Source of the DNA: Hymenopellis radicata
Taxonomy: Eukaryota; Basidiomycota; Agaricomycetes; Agaricales; Physalacriaceae
Length of the DNA stretch: 64,000 nt
Reading direction: 5' to 3'
NCBI GenBank assembly: GCA_015501595.1
Contig: JADNRX010000234.1
Location: 23,262 to 87,261 of the forward strand
Positions 31,425 through 43,540 of the stretch are shown one piece after another. Position numbers and translations under genes: made by a program. The notes beneath the pieces are model-generated. The model made no database searches, was not told the origin of the DNA, and was given only the letters and a program-made list of their open reading frames with translations. Numbering within the stretch: position 1 is the stretch's first letter; every line of letters starts with the position of its first letter.

Positions 31425-34400
31425 CTCAAATTGGTCGCTTCGGCGAAAATCGGTCTTGAAATCGGTCGCTCGGGAAAAATTCGGGATTAACGAGATACAG
31501 CACACTCACACTGACCGGCACACACACACACTCTAAGCTGTCAACACACTCCCATACTGCTACCTACACATTCATTTATTGTCTACACACTCAGCACATC
31601 CACACACTCGTAACGTAGGAATAACATATGACGATAAATACAGCAAGCTTAACGAGGTTCACTAAGTGCTATACAATCCAAATAAATCAGTTCCCATGAA
31701 GCTCGAAGAATCTGTCCCTGCGCCGTTCGGAAGCAAGACATTCTCGCTGTACATGCCATCGTTTAAGGAGAAATTGAAAGAGGAAAAATCCACAGATGCG
31801 GCAGCTACCGTAGACTGGAGGCCGTCCATACTCTGTTGTATATCAGTACTCATAGCAGCGGGAGGCGCGGTTATCATCGAGTGCAACTCGCTCCAAAAGG
31901 CGTCTTCAGCAGTAAGAATTACGGGTCCTGTTACCGGTTGAACATTGGGATGAGCGGCGGCTCCGACGGTTGAAGTGGACGGTTCGGCAGACGAAGGCAA
32001 GATGGCCGTAACAGAGTCAGGCAGACCTGGATGTCAGTTCTATGCATCAGATAAACTAAGCGGGAGAAGAATTGCTACACACATGTCTTGGCCTTCTTCT
32101 TGACGCGACCACTGGAGCTGCTCTCGGCTGCAGCCTTGCGCTTCGGAGGGGCACGACCAGTGATAGCAGCCTTTTGAGAAAGCAGCGCGTTGATCTGGAG
32201 CTCGATTGCGTCTACTGCTGCGGTGTCCGCCTTCGATTCCGTGCTTTTCTTGATTGCATGCGCCTGGCGCGTCACCCGTCGGCTCAGGCGGTGCGACGCT
32301 TCATTGGTATTGTTCTTAAGAACACCAGATACCTTCGAGCAGTGTAGGTTATCTGCAACTTGGCGATCAGAGGTACGAGCCCTGCAGGAAAAATAAGTTG
32401 TAAGCAGACATTCGAGAAGCGTATCTGAACACGAACGAAAGAATGCCTTCTAAGAGCGTGAGTTTGATGCCTGTCTGCTTGTTCGTCCATGCGTGCTGCG
32501 CCTCACTGATGTTGGTTGTGTGCGATGCCCTAGCCCAGGTTTCGGCGGACATCTTCGACCGACACTGGATGAGCGTCCCGAGAATCCACGGGCTCTTCCA
32601 TTTATGGTCCCACCAGTCTATTCATAACATTAGACAAGTGGCATGCAACCAATAGAAATGGCTTACCGATGATCTTCTTTATCTTCAAGGAATGAATCCA
32701 ATCGTTGAACTCGGTCAAGGCGGCTTCGTCAGGGAGATATACGAAGTCCAGAATACGCCGGAAATCCTTCTCATCCAGTAACCCTTTGAAATCAAGCACA
32801 GCACTGCCAAAGGAATCATTAATCAGTTCCCGCGAACTCGCAAACAAAGGAGGCACACCGTTTTGCATGTGTATGACATGTCGTTATGAAATGCGGTATC
32901 AAAGCCTCAGCCGTCGTGACCACGATTCCACTGTGGATTGGATCGACTGTCGGCATGAAAGAGTCGGCAGCGCCTAAAGCCTGTGCGGCCTCCATGTCTT
33001 CACCAAGATTTGTCAGTGTACCATTCTTGGTGAACTGTCGGAAGTTCAATGGCTTTCCGTTGAAAAGAAGACATAGACGTTGAAGCTCGTCGAACGTGGC
33101 CTTGAATTGTCCTCGAGTCGCACGATTGGTATAGACGCGGGCGAGAGTGATTGCTATCACTACGGGGTGAGCTTGTTGAAAACACGGCGGAGATTGTTTC
33201 ACGCACTCTGAGCACTTGATTTGTGAAACCCGACTACTTCCCACTCGTTGTACACATCGTTGATGCGCTTGAAGGTAGTATCGATCTCTAGCGTATCAAC
33301 TTCCAATATTCTCGCGAACGTTCGAGGTTCGAACGTGAAGATCAGCATTCCTCCCGTCGTGTCAGATGGAATGATGCTCTGGACATAGCGGTCTGCTAGC
33401 TTAAGAGCCGAAGCCTCGCGTATGTACATGTGTTGTACGCCTGTGTTTTACAGATCAGTGTGTTATACGATAACTATGAAAATGCACCGTACCTTCAAAT
33501 CCGGTCCCGTATGGAAACTCGACTCGCTTCAGCTGTTGAATCGCCTCCCGTTTATTACGCCCACTAAGGAGAGCCGGATCCACCTGACCCGGTGTTTTTC
33601 CACCCATGATTATTGATGTTGTTGGCGCTAGAAAAGGAAAAGTTAGTGATATCAATCACAGACGGCGAAGAAGAACTGACAATTATCAACTTTCATAACA
33701 GTAGCACCAACGAGTCCAACCGCCTTGACACACTTTTCGTAGAGAGCCTTTACGTCCTTGGATATCTTTGTCGTAGGAAGAAGGGGGTGACTGTGGCCAC
33801 AAATTGTGCGGTTTGTCTTGTGAGTGCGATAAACGACGGCAGCTTTACGAATGGTGGCATCTTCAGGTACAAATATCAGTCGCTCCACCGAACATTTGAT
33901 GTGCTTCATCTTGCTTTGACCGCCGTTTGCGTCGTGAGCGTAATCTTAGAAGGAGATCAGATCACATGATGGTATCGAAAATGAAGCAACTCACGACAGG
34001 CACTAAGTTTGGCCCCAACGCGTGCGGAAACAACCCGACTACAACTTGCCTCAACGATGTTCTTCAACTGCTTGCCATCAAACAGATTCTTAAGCTTTCC
34101 CTCGTCGACCTCGGGTGGAATCATCCATGCCATATGCTTAGTATCCGGTGCCCAATTGGAACATCCAATAAACGTGCATTTCCCCCGTGTAGACCCCTAC
34201 AACCGCGTTAATTTGTGGTGCACTGGCGACAAGTGGACGCTAACCTTCTTAAACCGGCGAATTATTGGCCGACCTCCGCATGGCTCGCCAGCTGCATCCA
34301 TGTTCTTGCACTCCTTACGCTGCACGAGTTGATAGAACCTATGATACATCAGAAAGGGCACTGATGGAATATTTATGCCATACCGAATGACCTCGTGGTC

Positions 34401-36080
34401 AGCAGACGCGACCTCGTCGAGGCGCGATTGAATCTGCGCATTGCAGACATCCTCAAGCTCGGCGGGATCAAGCTCGTAACGAATACAGTCAAGAAGAGCT
34501 TTATCGGTCTGTTCGCACGCAAATGCACCCTTGCATATCTGCCGTGAACGGCGACAGCGTAGCGCAGTGTCACCGAAAACGAAAACGTTAGCCCGTGAGT
34601 CAGATTTTCCGGTCCAAGAGGCCCATGAGTCTTGATCCTATAACGAGAAATGAATGAGGTTAAGCAACACACATCGTGACACGAAGGAGCATACCTTATC
34701 CAAAATCAACGAGTCCATGGGAAGTAATTGGCCGTCTTTGCCCGTCAGCTGAGCATATTCATGCGACTCGCCAGACAGATCGACAATATAGGTAGTTGGT
34801 TGCCGAGGAACAGGGAAAAAGTGGGGTAACTTTCCTGGAGTGATGTACTCGACAACGTCAGAGGTGATTTCGCGTGTAATACGCGTTGGACCAAGCTCGA
34901 TGCGCGAAGCAATATCGGGTGAAAGCCATTCCGTGTCCACAATGACTTCTGCTGATGGGTCTGCCGCGGAGTCGTCTACCTCAGGACAGTCGTCGTCAAT
35001 TGAAAGGGGCACCAGATCATCCTCTTCCTCTGTCTCGCTGTCTCGAGTCGGAGGCTGACCTGGCTGCCTGCGCACTGGTGAGCATTGAGCTGATGGTGGC
35101 TCACTGCGCCCCTCCCAGACACTAGCGGTCACGGATTCTCCGTCAGCATCAATGTCGGATGGTGCAATGGAGGGTAAACGTTTGGAAATGTAGCCAGGAG
35201 ACGGTCCATGGTAGTCGAGAGGGTAATGGTCGTCGCCGCGGCTGCCGCTGGCATCAGAATCGCTGATTTCTATCACGGCTGCAGGTACATGGTCGGAAAT
35301 GTGAGGTGCACTGCAATTCTGGATGGGAGAGTTTTCGTCCTCGTTGTCAGAGTCAAGAATTTCGATAACAGTTTTGCCATCTTCGTTAAGGTTCCGTGTC
35401 CGGACAGCCGTAACCGTAGTCGAAGCCGCCGGCTCAACCTTGATTGCTGTAATGTCCAGGTCCTCAGTTTTGACACGTGCTGCGCAAGCATAAGTACAGT
35501 ATTCGACGCGTCGACAAGAGCCCATACCTCCAGACTCGTTTTGTCTTTGCAAAAATGCCTTGAGCACGTCGACGTTGATCCAGTCATATCCATAAAAGAG
35601 CTCCGGGTGTTTCCCAACCACATCAGGGGGGAAATTCTGGAAACAAATGGGAAACGATGCGTTGGTTAGGCTCAGGGAACCTGCTTGCCATCAGAAACAC
35701 GTACCTGGGCTATCTGTTTTTGGAAAGCAACAATGTCCCGTCCGGGAAGACCCAATATGAAATCTAGGTCGCTAGCAGTGTGCGGCATCTCACGATCCCG
35801 ACGCGTTTAGCAATGCCAATGGTCGCGGTATAGAGAGGAAAGCGCCAGGAGGTTGGGGACCCAGCGGCATTCAAAATTTACGTGTATTTTTTGCTAGGGT
35901 ATAGTAATCATTACGCGACTTCATCAGTGTGTACAGAGCAGTGAGTGTGTATGAGCTGTCAATGTGTGTAGCCAGTGTGAGTGTGGCACAATACCTCGAG
36001 TGTGTGTGTGAGCTGGTCAGTATGAGTATGCTGTATCTTGTATATACCCGGAAAAATTGGTGAAATCGGTCGTGTGGCTG
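31425..36080 (-). mobile_element. TIR DNA transposon of about 4.7 kb
   Basis: The ends are imperfect inverted repeats. The left end, around 31460-31545, and the reverse of the right end, around 36075-35990, share AATCGGTCG/CGACCGATTT blocks, AGATACAGCAYACTCAYACT, GACCRG and CACACACACACTC. Both ends continue with loosely repeated CACACTC-type subterminal motifs for another 100 bp. The single long minus-strand gene between them is a transposase-like gene. Outermost bases and a target duplication were not fixed. Confidence 0.65.
31662..35789 (-). CDS. Large MULE-like transposase of the expanded agaricomycete family
   Basis: Starts MPHTASDLDFILGLPGRDIV at 35789; most exons join across short introns. 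The N-terminal third is acidic and disordered, with VIEILDSDNEDE and VIEISDSDAS, which look like SUMO-interaction motifs. Next comes a cysteine-rich part (CRRSRQICKGAFAC, KECKNM...C, KCTFIGCSNWAPDTKHMAW), probably a zinc-binding DNA-binding domain. Then CSVERLIFVPEDATIRKA, HSHPLLPTTKISKDVK, GATVMKVDNAPTT, LEVDTLEIDTTFKRINDVYN (the DTTF motif of a MULE/DDE core), a conserved middle (GQFKATFDELQRLCLLFNGK) and the late TNISEAQHAWTNKQTGIKL block. It ends GTDLFGLYST. It presumably cuts at the flanking inverted repeats in the nucleus. No obvious lesion was found, but not every intron was resolved. Confidence 0.65.
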
Positions 36081-36094
36081 TGCTGCCTCGACAT

Positions 36095-36165
36095 GACGAT
36101 AGTGCCGGGTGATGGGCCATCAGCGGCCATCAGCGTGATACTCCCGTCAACCATAGAAATTTACC
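36095..36165 (+). repeat. Dispersed repeat, copy C (partial)
   Basis: Shares the second block of copy A (TGATGGGCCATCAGCGGCC, then ATCAGCGTGATACTCCCGTC and AACCAT). It abuts the right end of the TIR transposon, so it may be the true outer end or an adjacent insertion. Confidence 0.65.
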
Positions 36166-36302
36166 TTTGCGAAATCACTCTATATACCATTGAACTTATT
36201 AATTCATAGCAAGCATTCGCTGCTTCAAAAAGCAATGATTACCGAGGGCACGTACAATCCAACATTGCATCGTTCATTTGTCACCTTTGATCTACGCCTC
36301 CT

Positions 36303-37215
36303 TTACAGAGTTCCTTTACAGCCCGCCGAATCCATCGACGCCCTCGTCGTACTATCCCCACCACTGAACGCCCTCCTTCTCGTCCACACCACTGCTAGAG
36401 ACAGAAGCAGACACGGGAGGTGGCCACAATCCGACCCACCACATGCCTCACCAGCGCGCGAACAAGCAAATACCCGTGCGACGCAGCCAGGGTAATCAAC
36501 AACGCCGTCTTCATCAGCTCCTTCTGCAGCGCCCAACTCATCTCCTCGTCCACCGTAGACGCCAAGAATGGAACATGTACACCAGCGCTGCTGCGCCGAG
36601 CCAGGTAAGCGCGACCAACTTTCCAGCCAGGCGCCAATCGTCGGAGGTGACGACGGCGAGGAGGGAAGCGCCGGCCGATTACGATCTTGAATTGTTCCAC
36701 GATATTGTTGATGAGCGCCGCAAGCGGCCACGCAGCACTCCACATCACGACGTATCCAAAATGAGTTACCATCTCGTTGTCGTCGCTCGACAGGTCATAC
36801 TCACCTCCTTCCGCACCGGCTCCAAAAACAGCTCCTCGCCTTCGCTATCGGTGTCCGACTCCCATTGCGTCAGTCTGCCTGATACACTGCCATGAGTTTG
36901 GGTACAATCACGACGAATAACAACTTCGTCGGCGAGAAGCCCACAATCTTCTGGCCAGGACCTGTGTAGAGTTTTGTGACGAACGCTTCAAATACAAATA
37001 TGGACGCGACTCGGAGGAGCGCGACAAGGAGTGACGCGGAAAGTGGGTGAACGAATTGGATAGGATCCGCGGAGCATGGATTACTTATGGAGAGGAAAAG
37101 ATTTCCTGCGAATAAATCGGTAAGGAATTGCGAAGAAATTGGCTTGAGGAATGAACATACGTCAACAATTTGTCTGAGCATCCACCGAAAACGAGGATTT
37201 CAATTTGGCCAGTAC
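36303..37215 (-). pseudogene. Decayed partial copy of the TMEM16/Ist2 gene at 54.4-56.5 kb
   Basis: It aligns with 54570-56498 in several blocks. One has the first intron retained (TTCTTACCGATTTATTCG then AGGAAATCTTTTCC), so duplication was at DNA level rather than by retroposition. Another reads ASIFVFEAFVTKLYTGPGQK followed by IVGFSP. Others read FGYVVMWSAAWPLAALINNI, and SPPTIGAWLESWSRL and LLVRALVRHVVGRIVATSR in changed frames. Large internal deletions join TTCGTTCAC (exon 2) directly to the exon 3 TTTCCGCGTCACTCC segment and remove the middle of the channel/scramblase domain. Confidence 0.9.
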
Positions 37216-37659
37216 TAAATACCCTACTTCGCGCCACACTTGTATTCTCACACCAAGTGAGAGGAGGTTCCAAGGTTTCAGATTGATTCCCGTTCAAACG
37301 CTCCGCCAGGTAACGCGGGATCAGATCTACCCGAGTCGGAGGTCACAGCGTCGATCTAGATTGCGCCCCGAACGAAACAGCTATGTAGCCGACAGTGCTG
37401 TGACTGGCGATTCCCTCGTGGGACATATCCTCCACGTCGGCTATCATCTAAAGTAGAACATGGGTCGTCATGAATTGTGTTTGCGTACTTTGTACAAGAG
37501 ACTATTTATCCAATAATTATGTCCGTAATGTATGTAGGAGAGACGCCGCTGAATCTTACAACAAGGAAAGAAAAAGACGATGATAAATGAGCGTAGATGA
37601 TGTGCGTATGTATGTATGGTGGGGGTATATATCAAGGAAGGAAACAATTAGGAGAGGTA
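37216..37659. other. Intergenic, nothing recognised
   Basis: No coding pattern on either strand apart from short shadows. Confidence 0.5.
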
Positions 37660-38894
37660 CTAATCCTTCGAAGATATCCTGGATACGATGACGGCAAGCG
37701 CAATCAGGATCCCCCAGCGCCATTTCTGCCAAAATAACGACCCCCACCCCGAGGCCCAACCGACCGCAGCGGCGGCCTCGTCTGCTTTGCGTGGACTGGT
37801 TGTGGCAGGGGTGGTAGGTGCTGCGACTGGTGTGGGTGCAGGTGTTGTATTCGGAATAGGCACAGCTATAGGCGTAGGCTTCGGTTTAACAGGCTCGGGT
37901 GCTTTTCCTCGTTCCTTCTCGGCCATGTTTGGTAAATCTTTCATTTCGGGTGTGCAGTACTGGAAGGGATATTAATTATGAGTCAAAGGAATCATGACAC
38001 AACGTACTTCAGGGAAAGCTTCCTTGAAGCGTGCTTGCTGTATATTCCAAGCGTGACTGCGAGAGGCGTATGTGCGTTTGTGGGCGTCCGAGGAAGTGAC
38101 GGAACCTGTCGTCATTTCGTCGGATAGCATGAAGGATAGCAGACCTGTCAATCTGAGAGTGGCGTCAGCATAAATTCTGAATCGAGGGAGCAGAAAAGGA
38201 AGCCCTGCATCGCCTGGGCAGTAGCCACCTGTTGTGGGTGCTGGTGTACTGCTGGACCAGGGAGCGCGATATGGGGTGCGGTGATTTACAGTAATTTCCA
38301 AAAGGGTACGCACATTGTCGCAACGCTCCAAGCAGGGTTCCACTGCGCGATAACGTGAGCTGGGGACCGGAGAGTAGAGGGCGGGAACGTACTGATCCGG
38401 GATGGAAGTCTGACATGGAGAAACATATCTTTTTGTCGGGTTGGAAGCGCCCAGACGGCGTGAGCACCTGACAACGGGTCAAAGCTGTGCTCCGTATCAA
38501 AGGACTAGAGTGCGCGCACCTTTATACCGGGTGGCTTGAATGGATATTCAGAGGGGAATAGTAGCACGCCGTGGTATTCTCCGCCGTTGAAGGGTGAGTC
38601 CGGTGGTCCTCGCTGCAAGCGATTAGTTACCGCCCAGATGCACTACAGCCTGACTCACGATAAGAAAGTTCCCTTGCCGCCCAGTCAACGTCGTCCCACC
38701 AAGAAACAAAAGGGCTGCTCACAAGTTAGGATATTCTTCTCGTCAGGTACAGCCCAGATAAACGGCGGGGGCTCCTTCTGCATGGTGACATATTCTTTGT
38801 TGAGCTAGACGACGGCGACTGTGAGCTCGCTGTGTAGGACGATGTGGAGTCGGGCGGGAAGACTTACGCGCTTGCTTGCTGCTTTGCTAGCCAT
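37660..38894 (-). CDS. UBC6: Membrane-anchored ubiquitin-conjugating enzyme E2, Ubc6/UBE2J type
   Basis: Starts MASKAASKR at 38894, with introns placed at family-consistent sites. The UBC fold is clear: [50 protein letters not shown], then [20 protein letters not shown] followed by HPGSWNPAWSV. In this subgroup the active-site cysteine sits in [15 protein letters not shown]; no HPN motif is expected. A proline/threonine-rich linker and a C-terminal hydrophobic segment ([17 protein letters not shown]) give a tail anchor in the ER membrane. Ubc6 transfers ubiquitin in ER-associated degradation with Doa10-type ligases. It appears intact. Confidence 0.85.
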
Positions 38895-40669
38895 TGTGGG
38901 CGACAAGGACGACGATGAGAGGCAGAATGGTGGTGGGAGTATTTGTAATGCCACCGTGGGAACGTTGACGGTCCGTTCTCGCAGTCCGAATCAGGAAACC
39001 GCCACAGACGCAACGGCCGTCCCGATGACGGATCCGGGTGCGGAGTCTTGCTGCCCACTACAAAGTGTGGCCCAGTGGAGGTAACGTCCGACGAACTAAA
39101 CATTTAGAAGCTGTTCAAATGTCGATGTAACCTTTCTAGTGTTCGCTGTCAAGTTCCTCGGCGCAGATAATCAGACCTTTGAGTAGATCTTCTCTTCAAC
39201 GGCAATCATAGATAGTCTTCCAAGACAAGCATCTCCGAGGGATGCTGTGCCATCCGCCTTGTCGTGGTGTCTTGTACGCTTTTCTTCCTCATCGCCTCGA
39301 TCTAGGTCGCTCTTTCGATCCTCAATGCAATGGTATAATTTTGGGTCTTGCGCGGGCTGGTCTTGTCATGTTCATATTATTAGCCGTGAAATCTCGTTCT
39401 GCGTTCTGTGTCCACCAATCTTCGTGGAGCCTTCGACAGTAGATCCCGCAGGTTAAACAGCATCGGTACATCCCACCCGCCGGGTTCGTTCCCCAGGCCT
39501 CATCTATGACTCTCATGCTGTAAGTGACGTTGGTCAATTACCGCACTATCTTCTCCCTACCGTACGTGCCCGCACGAAACCACGATTTGAACGGGCGGTC
39601 ATGTCTTTTCTTGGACTTGCTATTGATCTTTCGCTGACAGCGATTCTCAGCATCATTCACTTGTAAAAGTGAATTGAACGCGCGGCGACTCTTTTGAAAT
39701 GTCCACAACCCTCGTTTAACTCTCCTCGAATGCGCACAGTAAGTAGTCATGTTCTCTACTTGGCCAAGAGCATCCCTTGTTCTCTCGTTGAGATTGTTCT
39801 TTCAGTACTAAGAGCAGCTAAGAACTTTGTAAATCTAGTTTTCAGAGCAATTTGAGAATGTCTCCTCGTTACCGCCCATCGTCCGACATCGCTCATGTGT
39901 CGATACGATTTGCGAGGGCAAACCCAACTTTTGAAAGATATACTTCCGACGGTGCCATATATGTGCACCATTACGGCAAGGTGAGATTCACAGGTTTCAG
40001 GCATCTCTCTAGAAGCTAATCTCATCATTCAGACGGCATGGTGTACTCTCTGGGATACTGCCTGATGATCCCGGTATGGGCGATCATGTCGCGTTTGTTG
40101 TCCTTACTGGTGTACCTAAGACAACGGAAACATTAATATAATAACTTGATCCTATCCATATACAAAATTACAATGTTCTCATAGATTACCGCATTGAATT
40201 ATTGAGAAAGCGATGACTTTGTGACATGCCGCTCTGGATCTGGCTGGGAATCGCGCCACTCAGGCACAGCACTGCCACCGCATGGCACGGTCGAATTGTC
40301 ATCTTGTCCTAAACGATCACCAGCAGTCGACACGCCTTCAAAATGGATACCGCTCTACATGGAACTCACATCACTGTCTCGCATCATGCGGTCCCTACCT
40401 TGGCAATGCAAGAAGCCCTCGCCAGTGCTACAGGGTCGTCATTGACAGCAAACAACGCAGGTTCCCTACATATCGTATCGTCCAAGAGACAACTCTCTAA
40501 TCCCCGACACAGCTCTATCCAACACCGCTCTCCAAGTGCACCTCAACGTCGATAACACCTCCATGTTGATTCGAAAGAGACATTCGCTACACCTCATCGA
40601 CGAGGCAACCAAAGCGTAATGCTCCTCCCTTATCATTGCGGGATACGCTCAACCGTTCGGTGCAGACAC
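38895..40669. other. About 1.8 kb without a firm gene
   Basis: Short coding-like pieces occur, for example plus-strand GILPDDPGMGDHVAFVVLTG near 40060 and DTALHGTHITVSHHAVPTLA near 40345, but I could not join them or name a family. They may be relics or exons of an unrecognised gene ending near 40617. Confidence 0.35.
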
Positions 40670-41334
40670 ATGCAATCCGTCGAAGCCATATGCGCCGCAT
40701 TCACCGAAGGCATGGCCACCTCGGACCCATCCCAATCCTTCCTCCACCTCTCATCCAAATACCTCCCAAATCTCCACCGCACCCGCGTAAGCCCTTGCCC
40801 ATCATTCGCACCCTCACTCACCTTGCACAGTTCAAAATGGTCCGCGAAGTCAGCGCACGCGCACGCGACGTCGAAGCCGCCGCAGACGAAGCCGAGCGCG
40901 TCGCCGGCCAAGTCCAGAAACTCTCCGAGCGCGCACGGAACCTCACCAAAGAGTCCCAAAGCATCACTGTCCTCGTGCGCGCGCTCATGCAGCAGAAGCA
41001 GCGCATGCTCGAGGACCAAGTCGGGTTGCTGAAGGAGCGCATAGCGACTAGTAATAGGGAAACTCCGAGTCAGGCATCAAATGGCTTGGACGAGTTGATG
41101 CAAGAGTCGGAGCGTCTCACTGGAGAGGCGGAAAGGCTCATGGCGAAGGCTATGGAGACTGCGAATGCAGCTGAGGATGCGTCGCATGTTGCGGCAAAGG
41201 TCGCAAGGACGGCTGTGAACGGGGCTAGTGAGCTGAAATCCGCGATGAGTGTTTTGCAGAACGTGGACGCGTTTATCAAGGAGCTGGAAGCGATGTGGAC
41301 CCATATGAGTCCGCGGATGCCTTTGGGTGAGTAA
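40670..41334 (+). CDS. Small coiled-coil protein of unknown function
   Basis: Two exons, 40670-40787 and 40832-41334, with a 44 bp GT-AG intron. The protein starts MQSVEAICAAFTEGMATSDP. From about residue 45 it is almost entirely heptad-like helix: VREVSARARDVEAAADEAER, QVQKLSERARNLTKESQSIT, and later alanine-rich repeats ending FIKELEAMWTHMSPRMPLGE. No catalytic domain, signal peptide or membrane segment is seen. The 3' 120 bp of this gene and its downstream flank recur as fragments at 43238 and 51494, tied to the local repeat family. The function is unknown. Confidence 0.6.
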
Positions 41335-41551
41335 AATTTGTAGTGTACCTGTAGATGAAAGAATGATGACTCGGCATCGTAGTTAGTTGACTTGTATACT
41401 AGAGCCTAATGCAGCCTGTGGATCGGAGAAGACCCTCTCCCTTCGTTACAGTCGAGAGACCTTGACGTATCGGAAGAATGAGCTAGGTTGAGGAGGAAAG
41501 TTGTCCTTTTCGGAAGTTTGGGTGAAGATGTTCTCAGTGACCCGTGGACAA

Positions 41552-42380
41552 ATCCTACTTGGAGACATTCATCATTGCTTGCACGCCACCGAATCAAGCT
41601 CGGATTTACCTTCCCTCTTCGCAGTCAGTTCTTTCGTTGGGAACGGTATTGTTACTGTCTGCCGTAGCCAGCGTGACCTAACGGTTAAGCTGTAGCGCGT
41701 ACAATATTTTCCAAGGTCAGCTTTTTCTTGATACGCTAAATGCATGTCTTCTCCACGGCACGGATCCCTTTTCCTCCCCACCTCCGGCCGCCAATAGATT
41801 CTATTGACACTCCCTTGGTGTCCAGTAACATGTAGCCGCTCTAACCTAACGGTTAGACTGCATTGCATCTTAGTCAGTCCAGGTAGGACTTAATGGACAT
41901 CATTTTATTTTCTTACTGCCAAGTTGTAAGCTATTCATCCTTCTCCACTTCGCGCACTCTCCAACCTCCTGTTTTGAAACAAGATGTGTTCGACAATTTA
42001 ACAAATTCACGCTATGCTGGAAGCTTGACGGCTTTCCTGCGACTAACTGGGAGATACGCCCTGGTTGGGAGAGGCTTACATCGGACTTCAATTATCACCA
42101 ACCCTCGCTCTTCGACAATTGGACGCCCAATCAACTATGGAAAGTTCAGCCTGTACTTTTGTATGCTGCCTAGCGCGTTGCATCAAGACGGGAGCGACGA
42201 GGACAATTTACTCTTCGTGATGCCCCAAGTCAAGGTGACCAGGCCTTCGCCGCTGACTCGTGGCTCCCTTCTGTTGTCGACTGCCTCCTACGCGAGTCAC
42301 GAAAGGTATGCTTCAAACATTAGCCCTGGCTGACTTATTCGCACGTCCTCCTCTTGAAGTATGTTCCACTTGAAGCTGAG
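41552..42380 (+). repeat. Local repeat family, copy 1 (near complete)
   Basis: The unit has three blocks in order. Head: GACATTCATCATTGCTTGCA to TGTCTGCCGTAGCCAG. Middle: GTGACCTAACGGTTAAGC to TGTAGCCGCTCTAACC. Tail: ATGGACATCATTTTATTTTC to ACGCGAGTCACGAAAGGTA. Two tRNA A-box-like motifs (GTGACCTAACGGTTAAG and CTAACCTAACGGTTAGA) lie about 170 bp apart in the middle block, but no B box follows, so SINE origin is only a possibility. Confidence 0.85.
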
Positions 42381-42385
42381 AATAA

Positions 42386-43236
42386 CACACTCAGATTTAC
42401 CTTCCCTCTTCTCAGTCAGTTCTTTCGTTGGGAACGGTATTGTGACTATCTGCCGTAGCCAGCCTCGTGACCTAACGGTTAAGCCCGCGATAATAGTATG
42501 CACAATTGGAGTGGCCAACGTTTTCTTGATACGCTAAATGCATGTCTTCTCCACGGCGCGAATCCCTTTTCCTCCCTACCTCCGTCCGCCAGTAGATTCT
42601 ATTGACACTCCCTTGGTGTCCAGTAACATGTAGCCGCTCTAACCTAGCGGTTAGACTGCAGTGCATCTTAGTCCGTCCAGGCAGGACTTAATGGACATCA
42701 TTTTATTTTCTTACTGCCAAGTTGTAAGCTATTCATCCTTCTCCATTTCGCGCGCTCTCCAACCTCCTGCGACAATTTAATGCCCCGGCCAAGGCCACAA
42801 ATTCACGCTATCCTGGAAGCTTGACGGCTTTCCTACGACTAACTGGGTGGGCACCGGACTTCAATTACGGTATCACCCGGAACCCTCGCTCTTCGACAAT
42901 TGGACGCCCAATCAACTATGGAAAGTTCAGGCTGTAGTTTTGTATGCTACCTATCTCTGCCACTCAAGGTCGTTGCATCAAGACGGGAGCGACGAGGACA
43001 ATCTACTCTTCGTTATCGCAAGTGACCAGAAGGGAGCCGCGGCCTTCACCGCTGACTCGCGCTGCTCTGAGCGACTCCCTTCTGGTGTCGACTGCCCACT
43101 ACGCGAGTCATTCCACAAACGGCCGTTCCTCGTGGGGACCTTGTGCCGCAGCCCGCTTCTACCTACCTACCTACCTACTACCTACCGAAAGGTATGCTTT
43201 AAACATTGTTCAATGTCGTATTGTCTCAAGCCTTGA
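42386..43236 (+). repeat. Local repeat family, copy 2
   Basis: Head-to-tail with copy 1 and similar through all three blocks, with a shorter head. It ends in a CTAC microsatellite at about 43161-43187 just before the closing ACCGAAAGGTATGC motif. Confidence 0.85.
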
Positions 43237-43237
43237 A

Positions 43238-43540
43238 CGGTGCTAGCGAGCTGAAAACCGCGATGAGTGTTTTACAGAACGTGGACGCAGCTGGTCCGCG
43301 GATGCCTTTGAACAGTGAGTAAAGTACCTGTAGCCTATGAAAGAACGGGCATTGTAGCTAGCTGACTTGTATAGTGCAGCCTCCCTCTTATAGTGTGGAT
43401 TGGGTTCATATCCGAATCGAGAGATTAGGGGCCCTTGACGTGAGCTAGGCGTTCGTGTGGTAAGCTTTGCGGTCGAGGAGGAAGTTGTCCTTTTCGGAGG
43501 TTCGGGTGAAGGTGTACTTTTTTCTTGAACCTCCTACTTG
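43238..43540 (+). repeat. Duplicated 3' end of the coiled-coil gene and its flank, copy 1
   Basis: Matches 41218-41552: AGTGTTTTRCAGAACGTGGACGC, the GTCCGCGGATGCCTTTG end, the TAGTTGACTTGTATA-like flank and GGAGGAAAGTTGTCC-like sequence. Together with the repeat copies it shows a tandem duplication of about 2.02 kb period (41218 to 43238). The coding part is truncated and not translated in frame. Confidence 0.8.

Noticed and set aside
31500..31620. Tandem array of CACAC-type repeats as a separate feature
   Set aside because: They are the loose subterminal repeats of the TIR transposon and recur inverted at its other end.
43161..43187. CRISPR-like or coding repeat
   Set aside because: It is a simple CTAC microsatellite.
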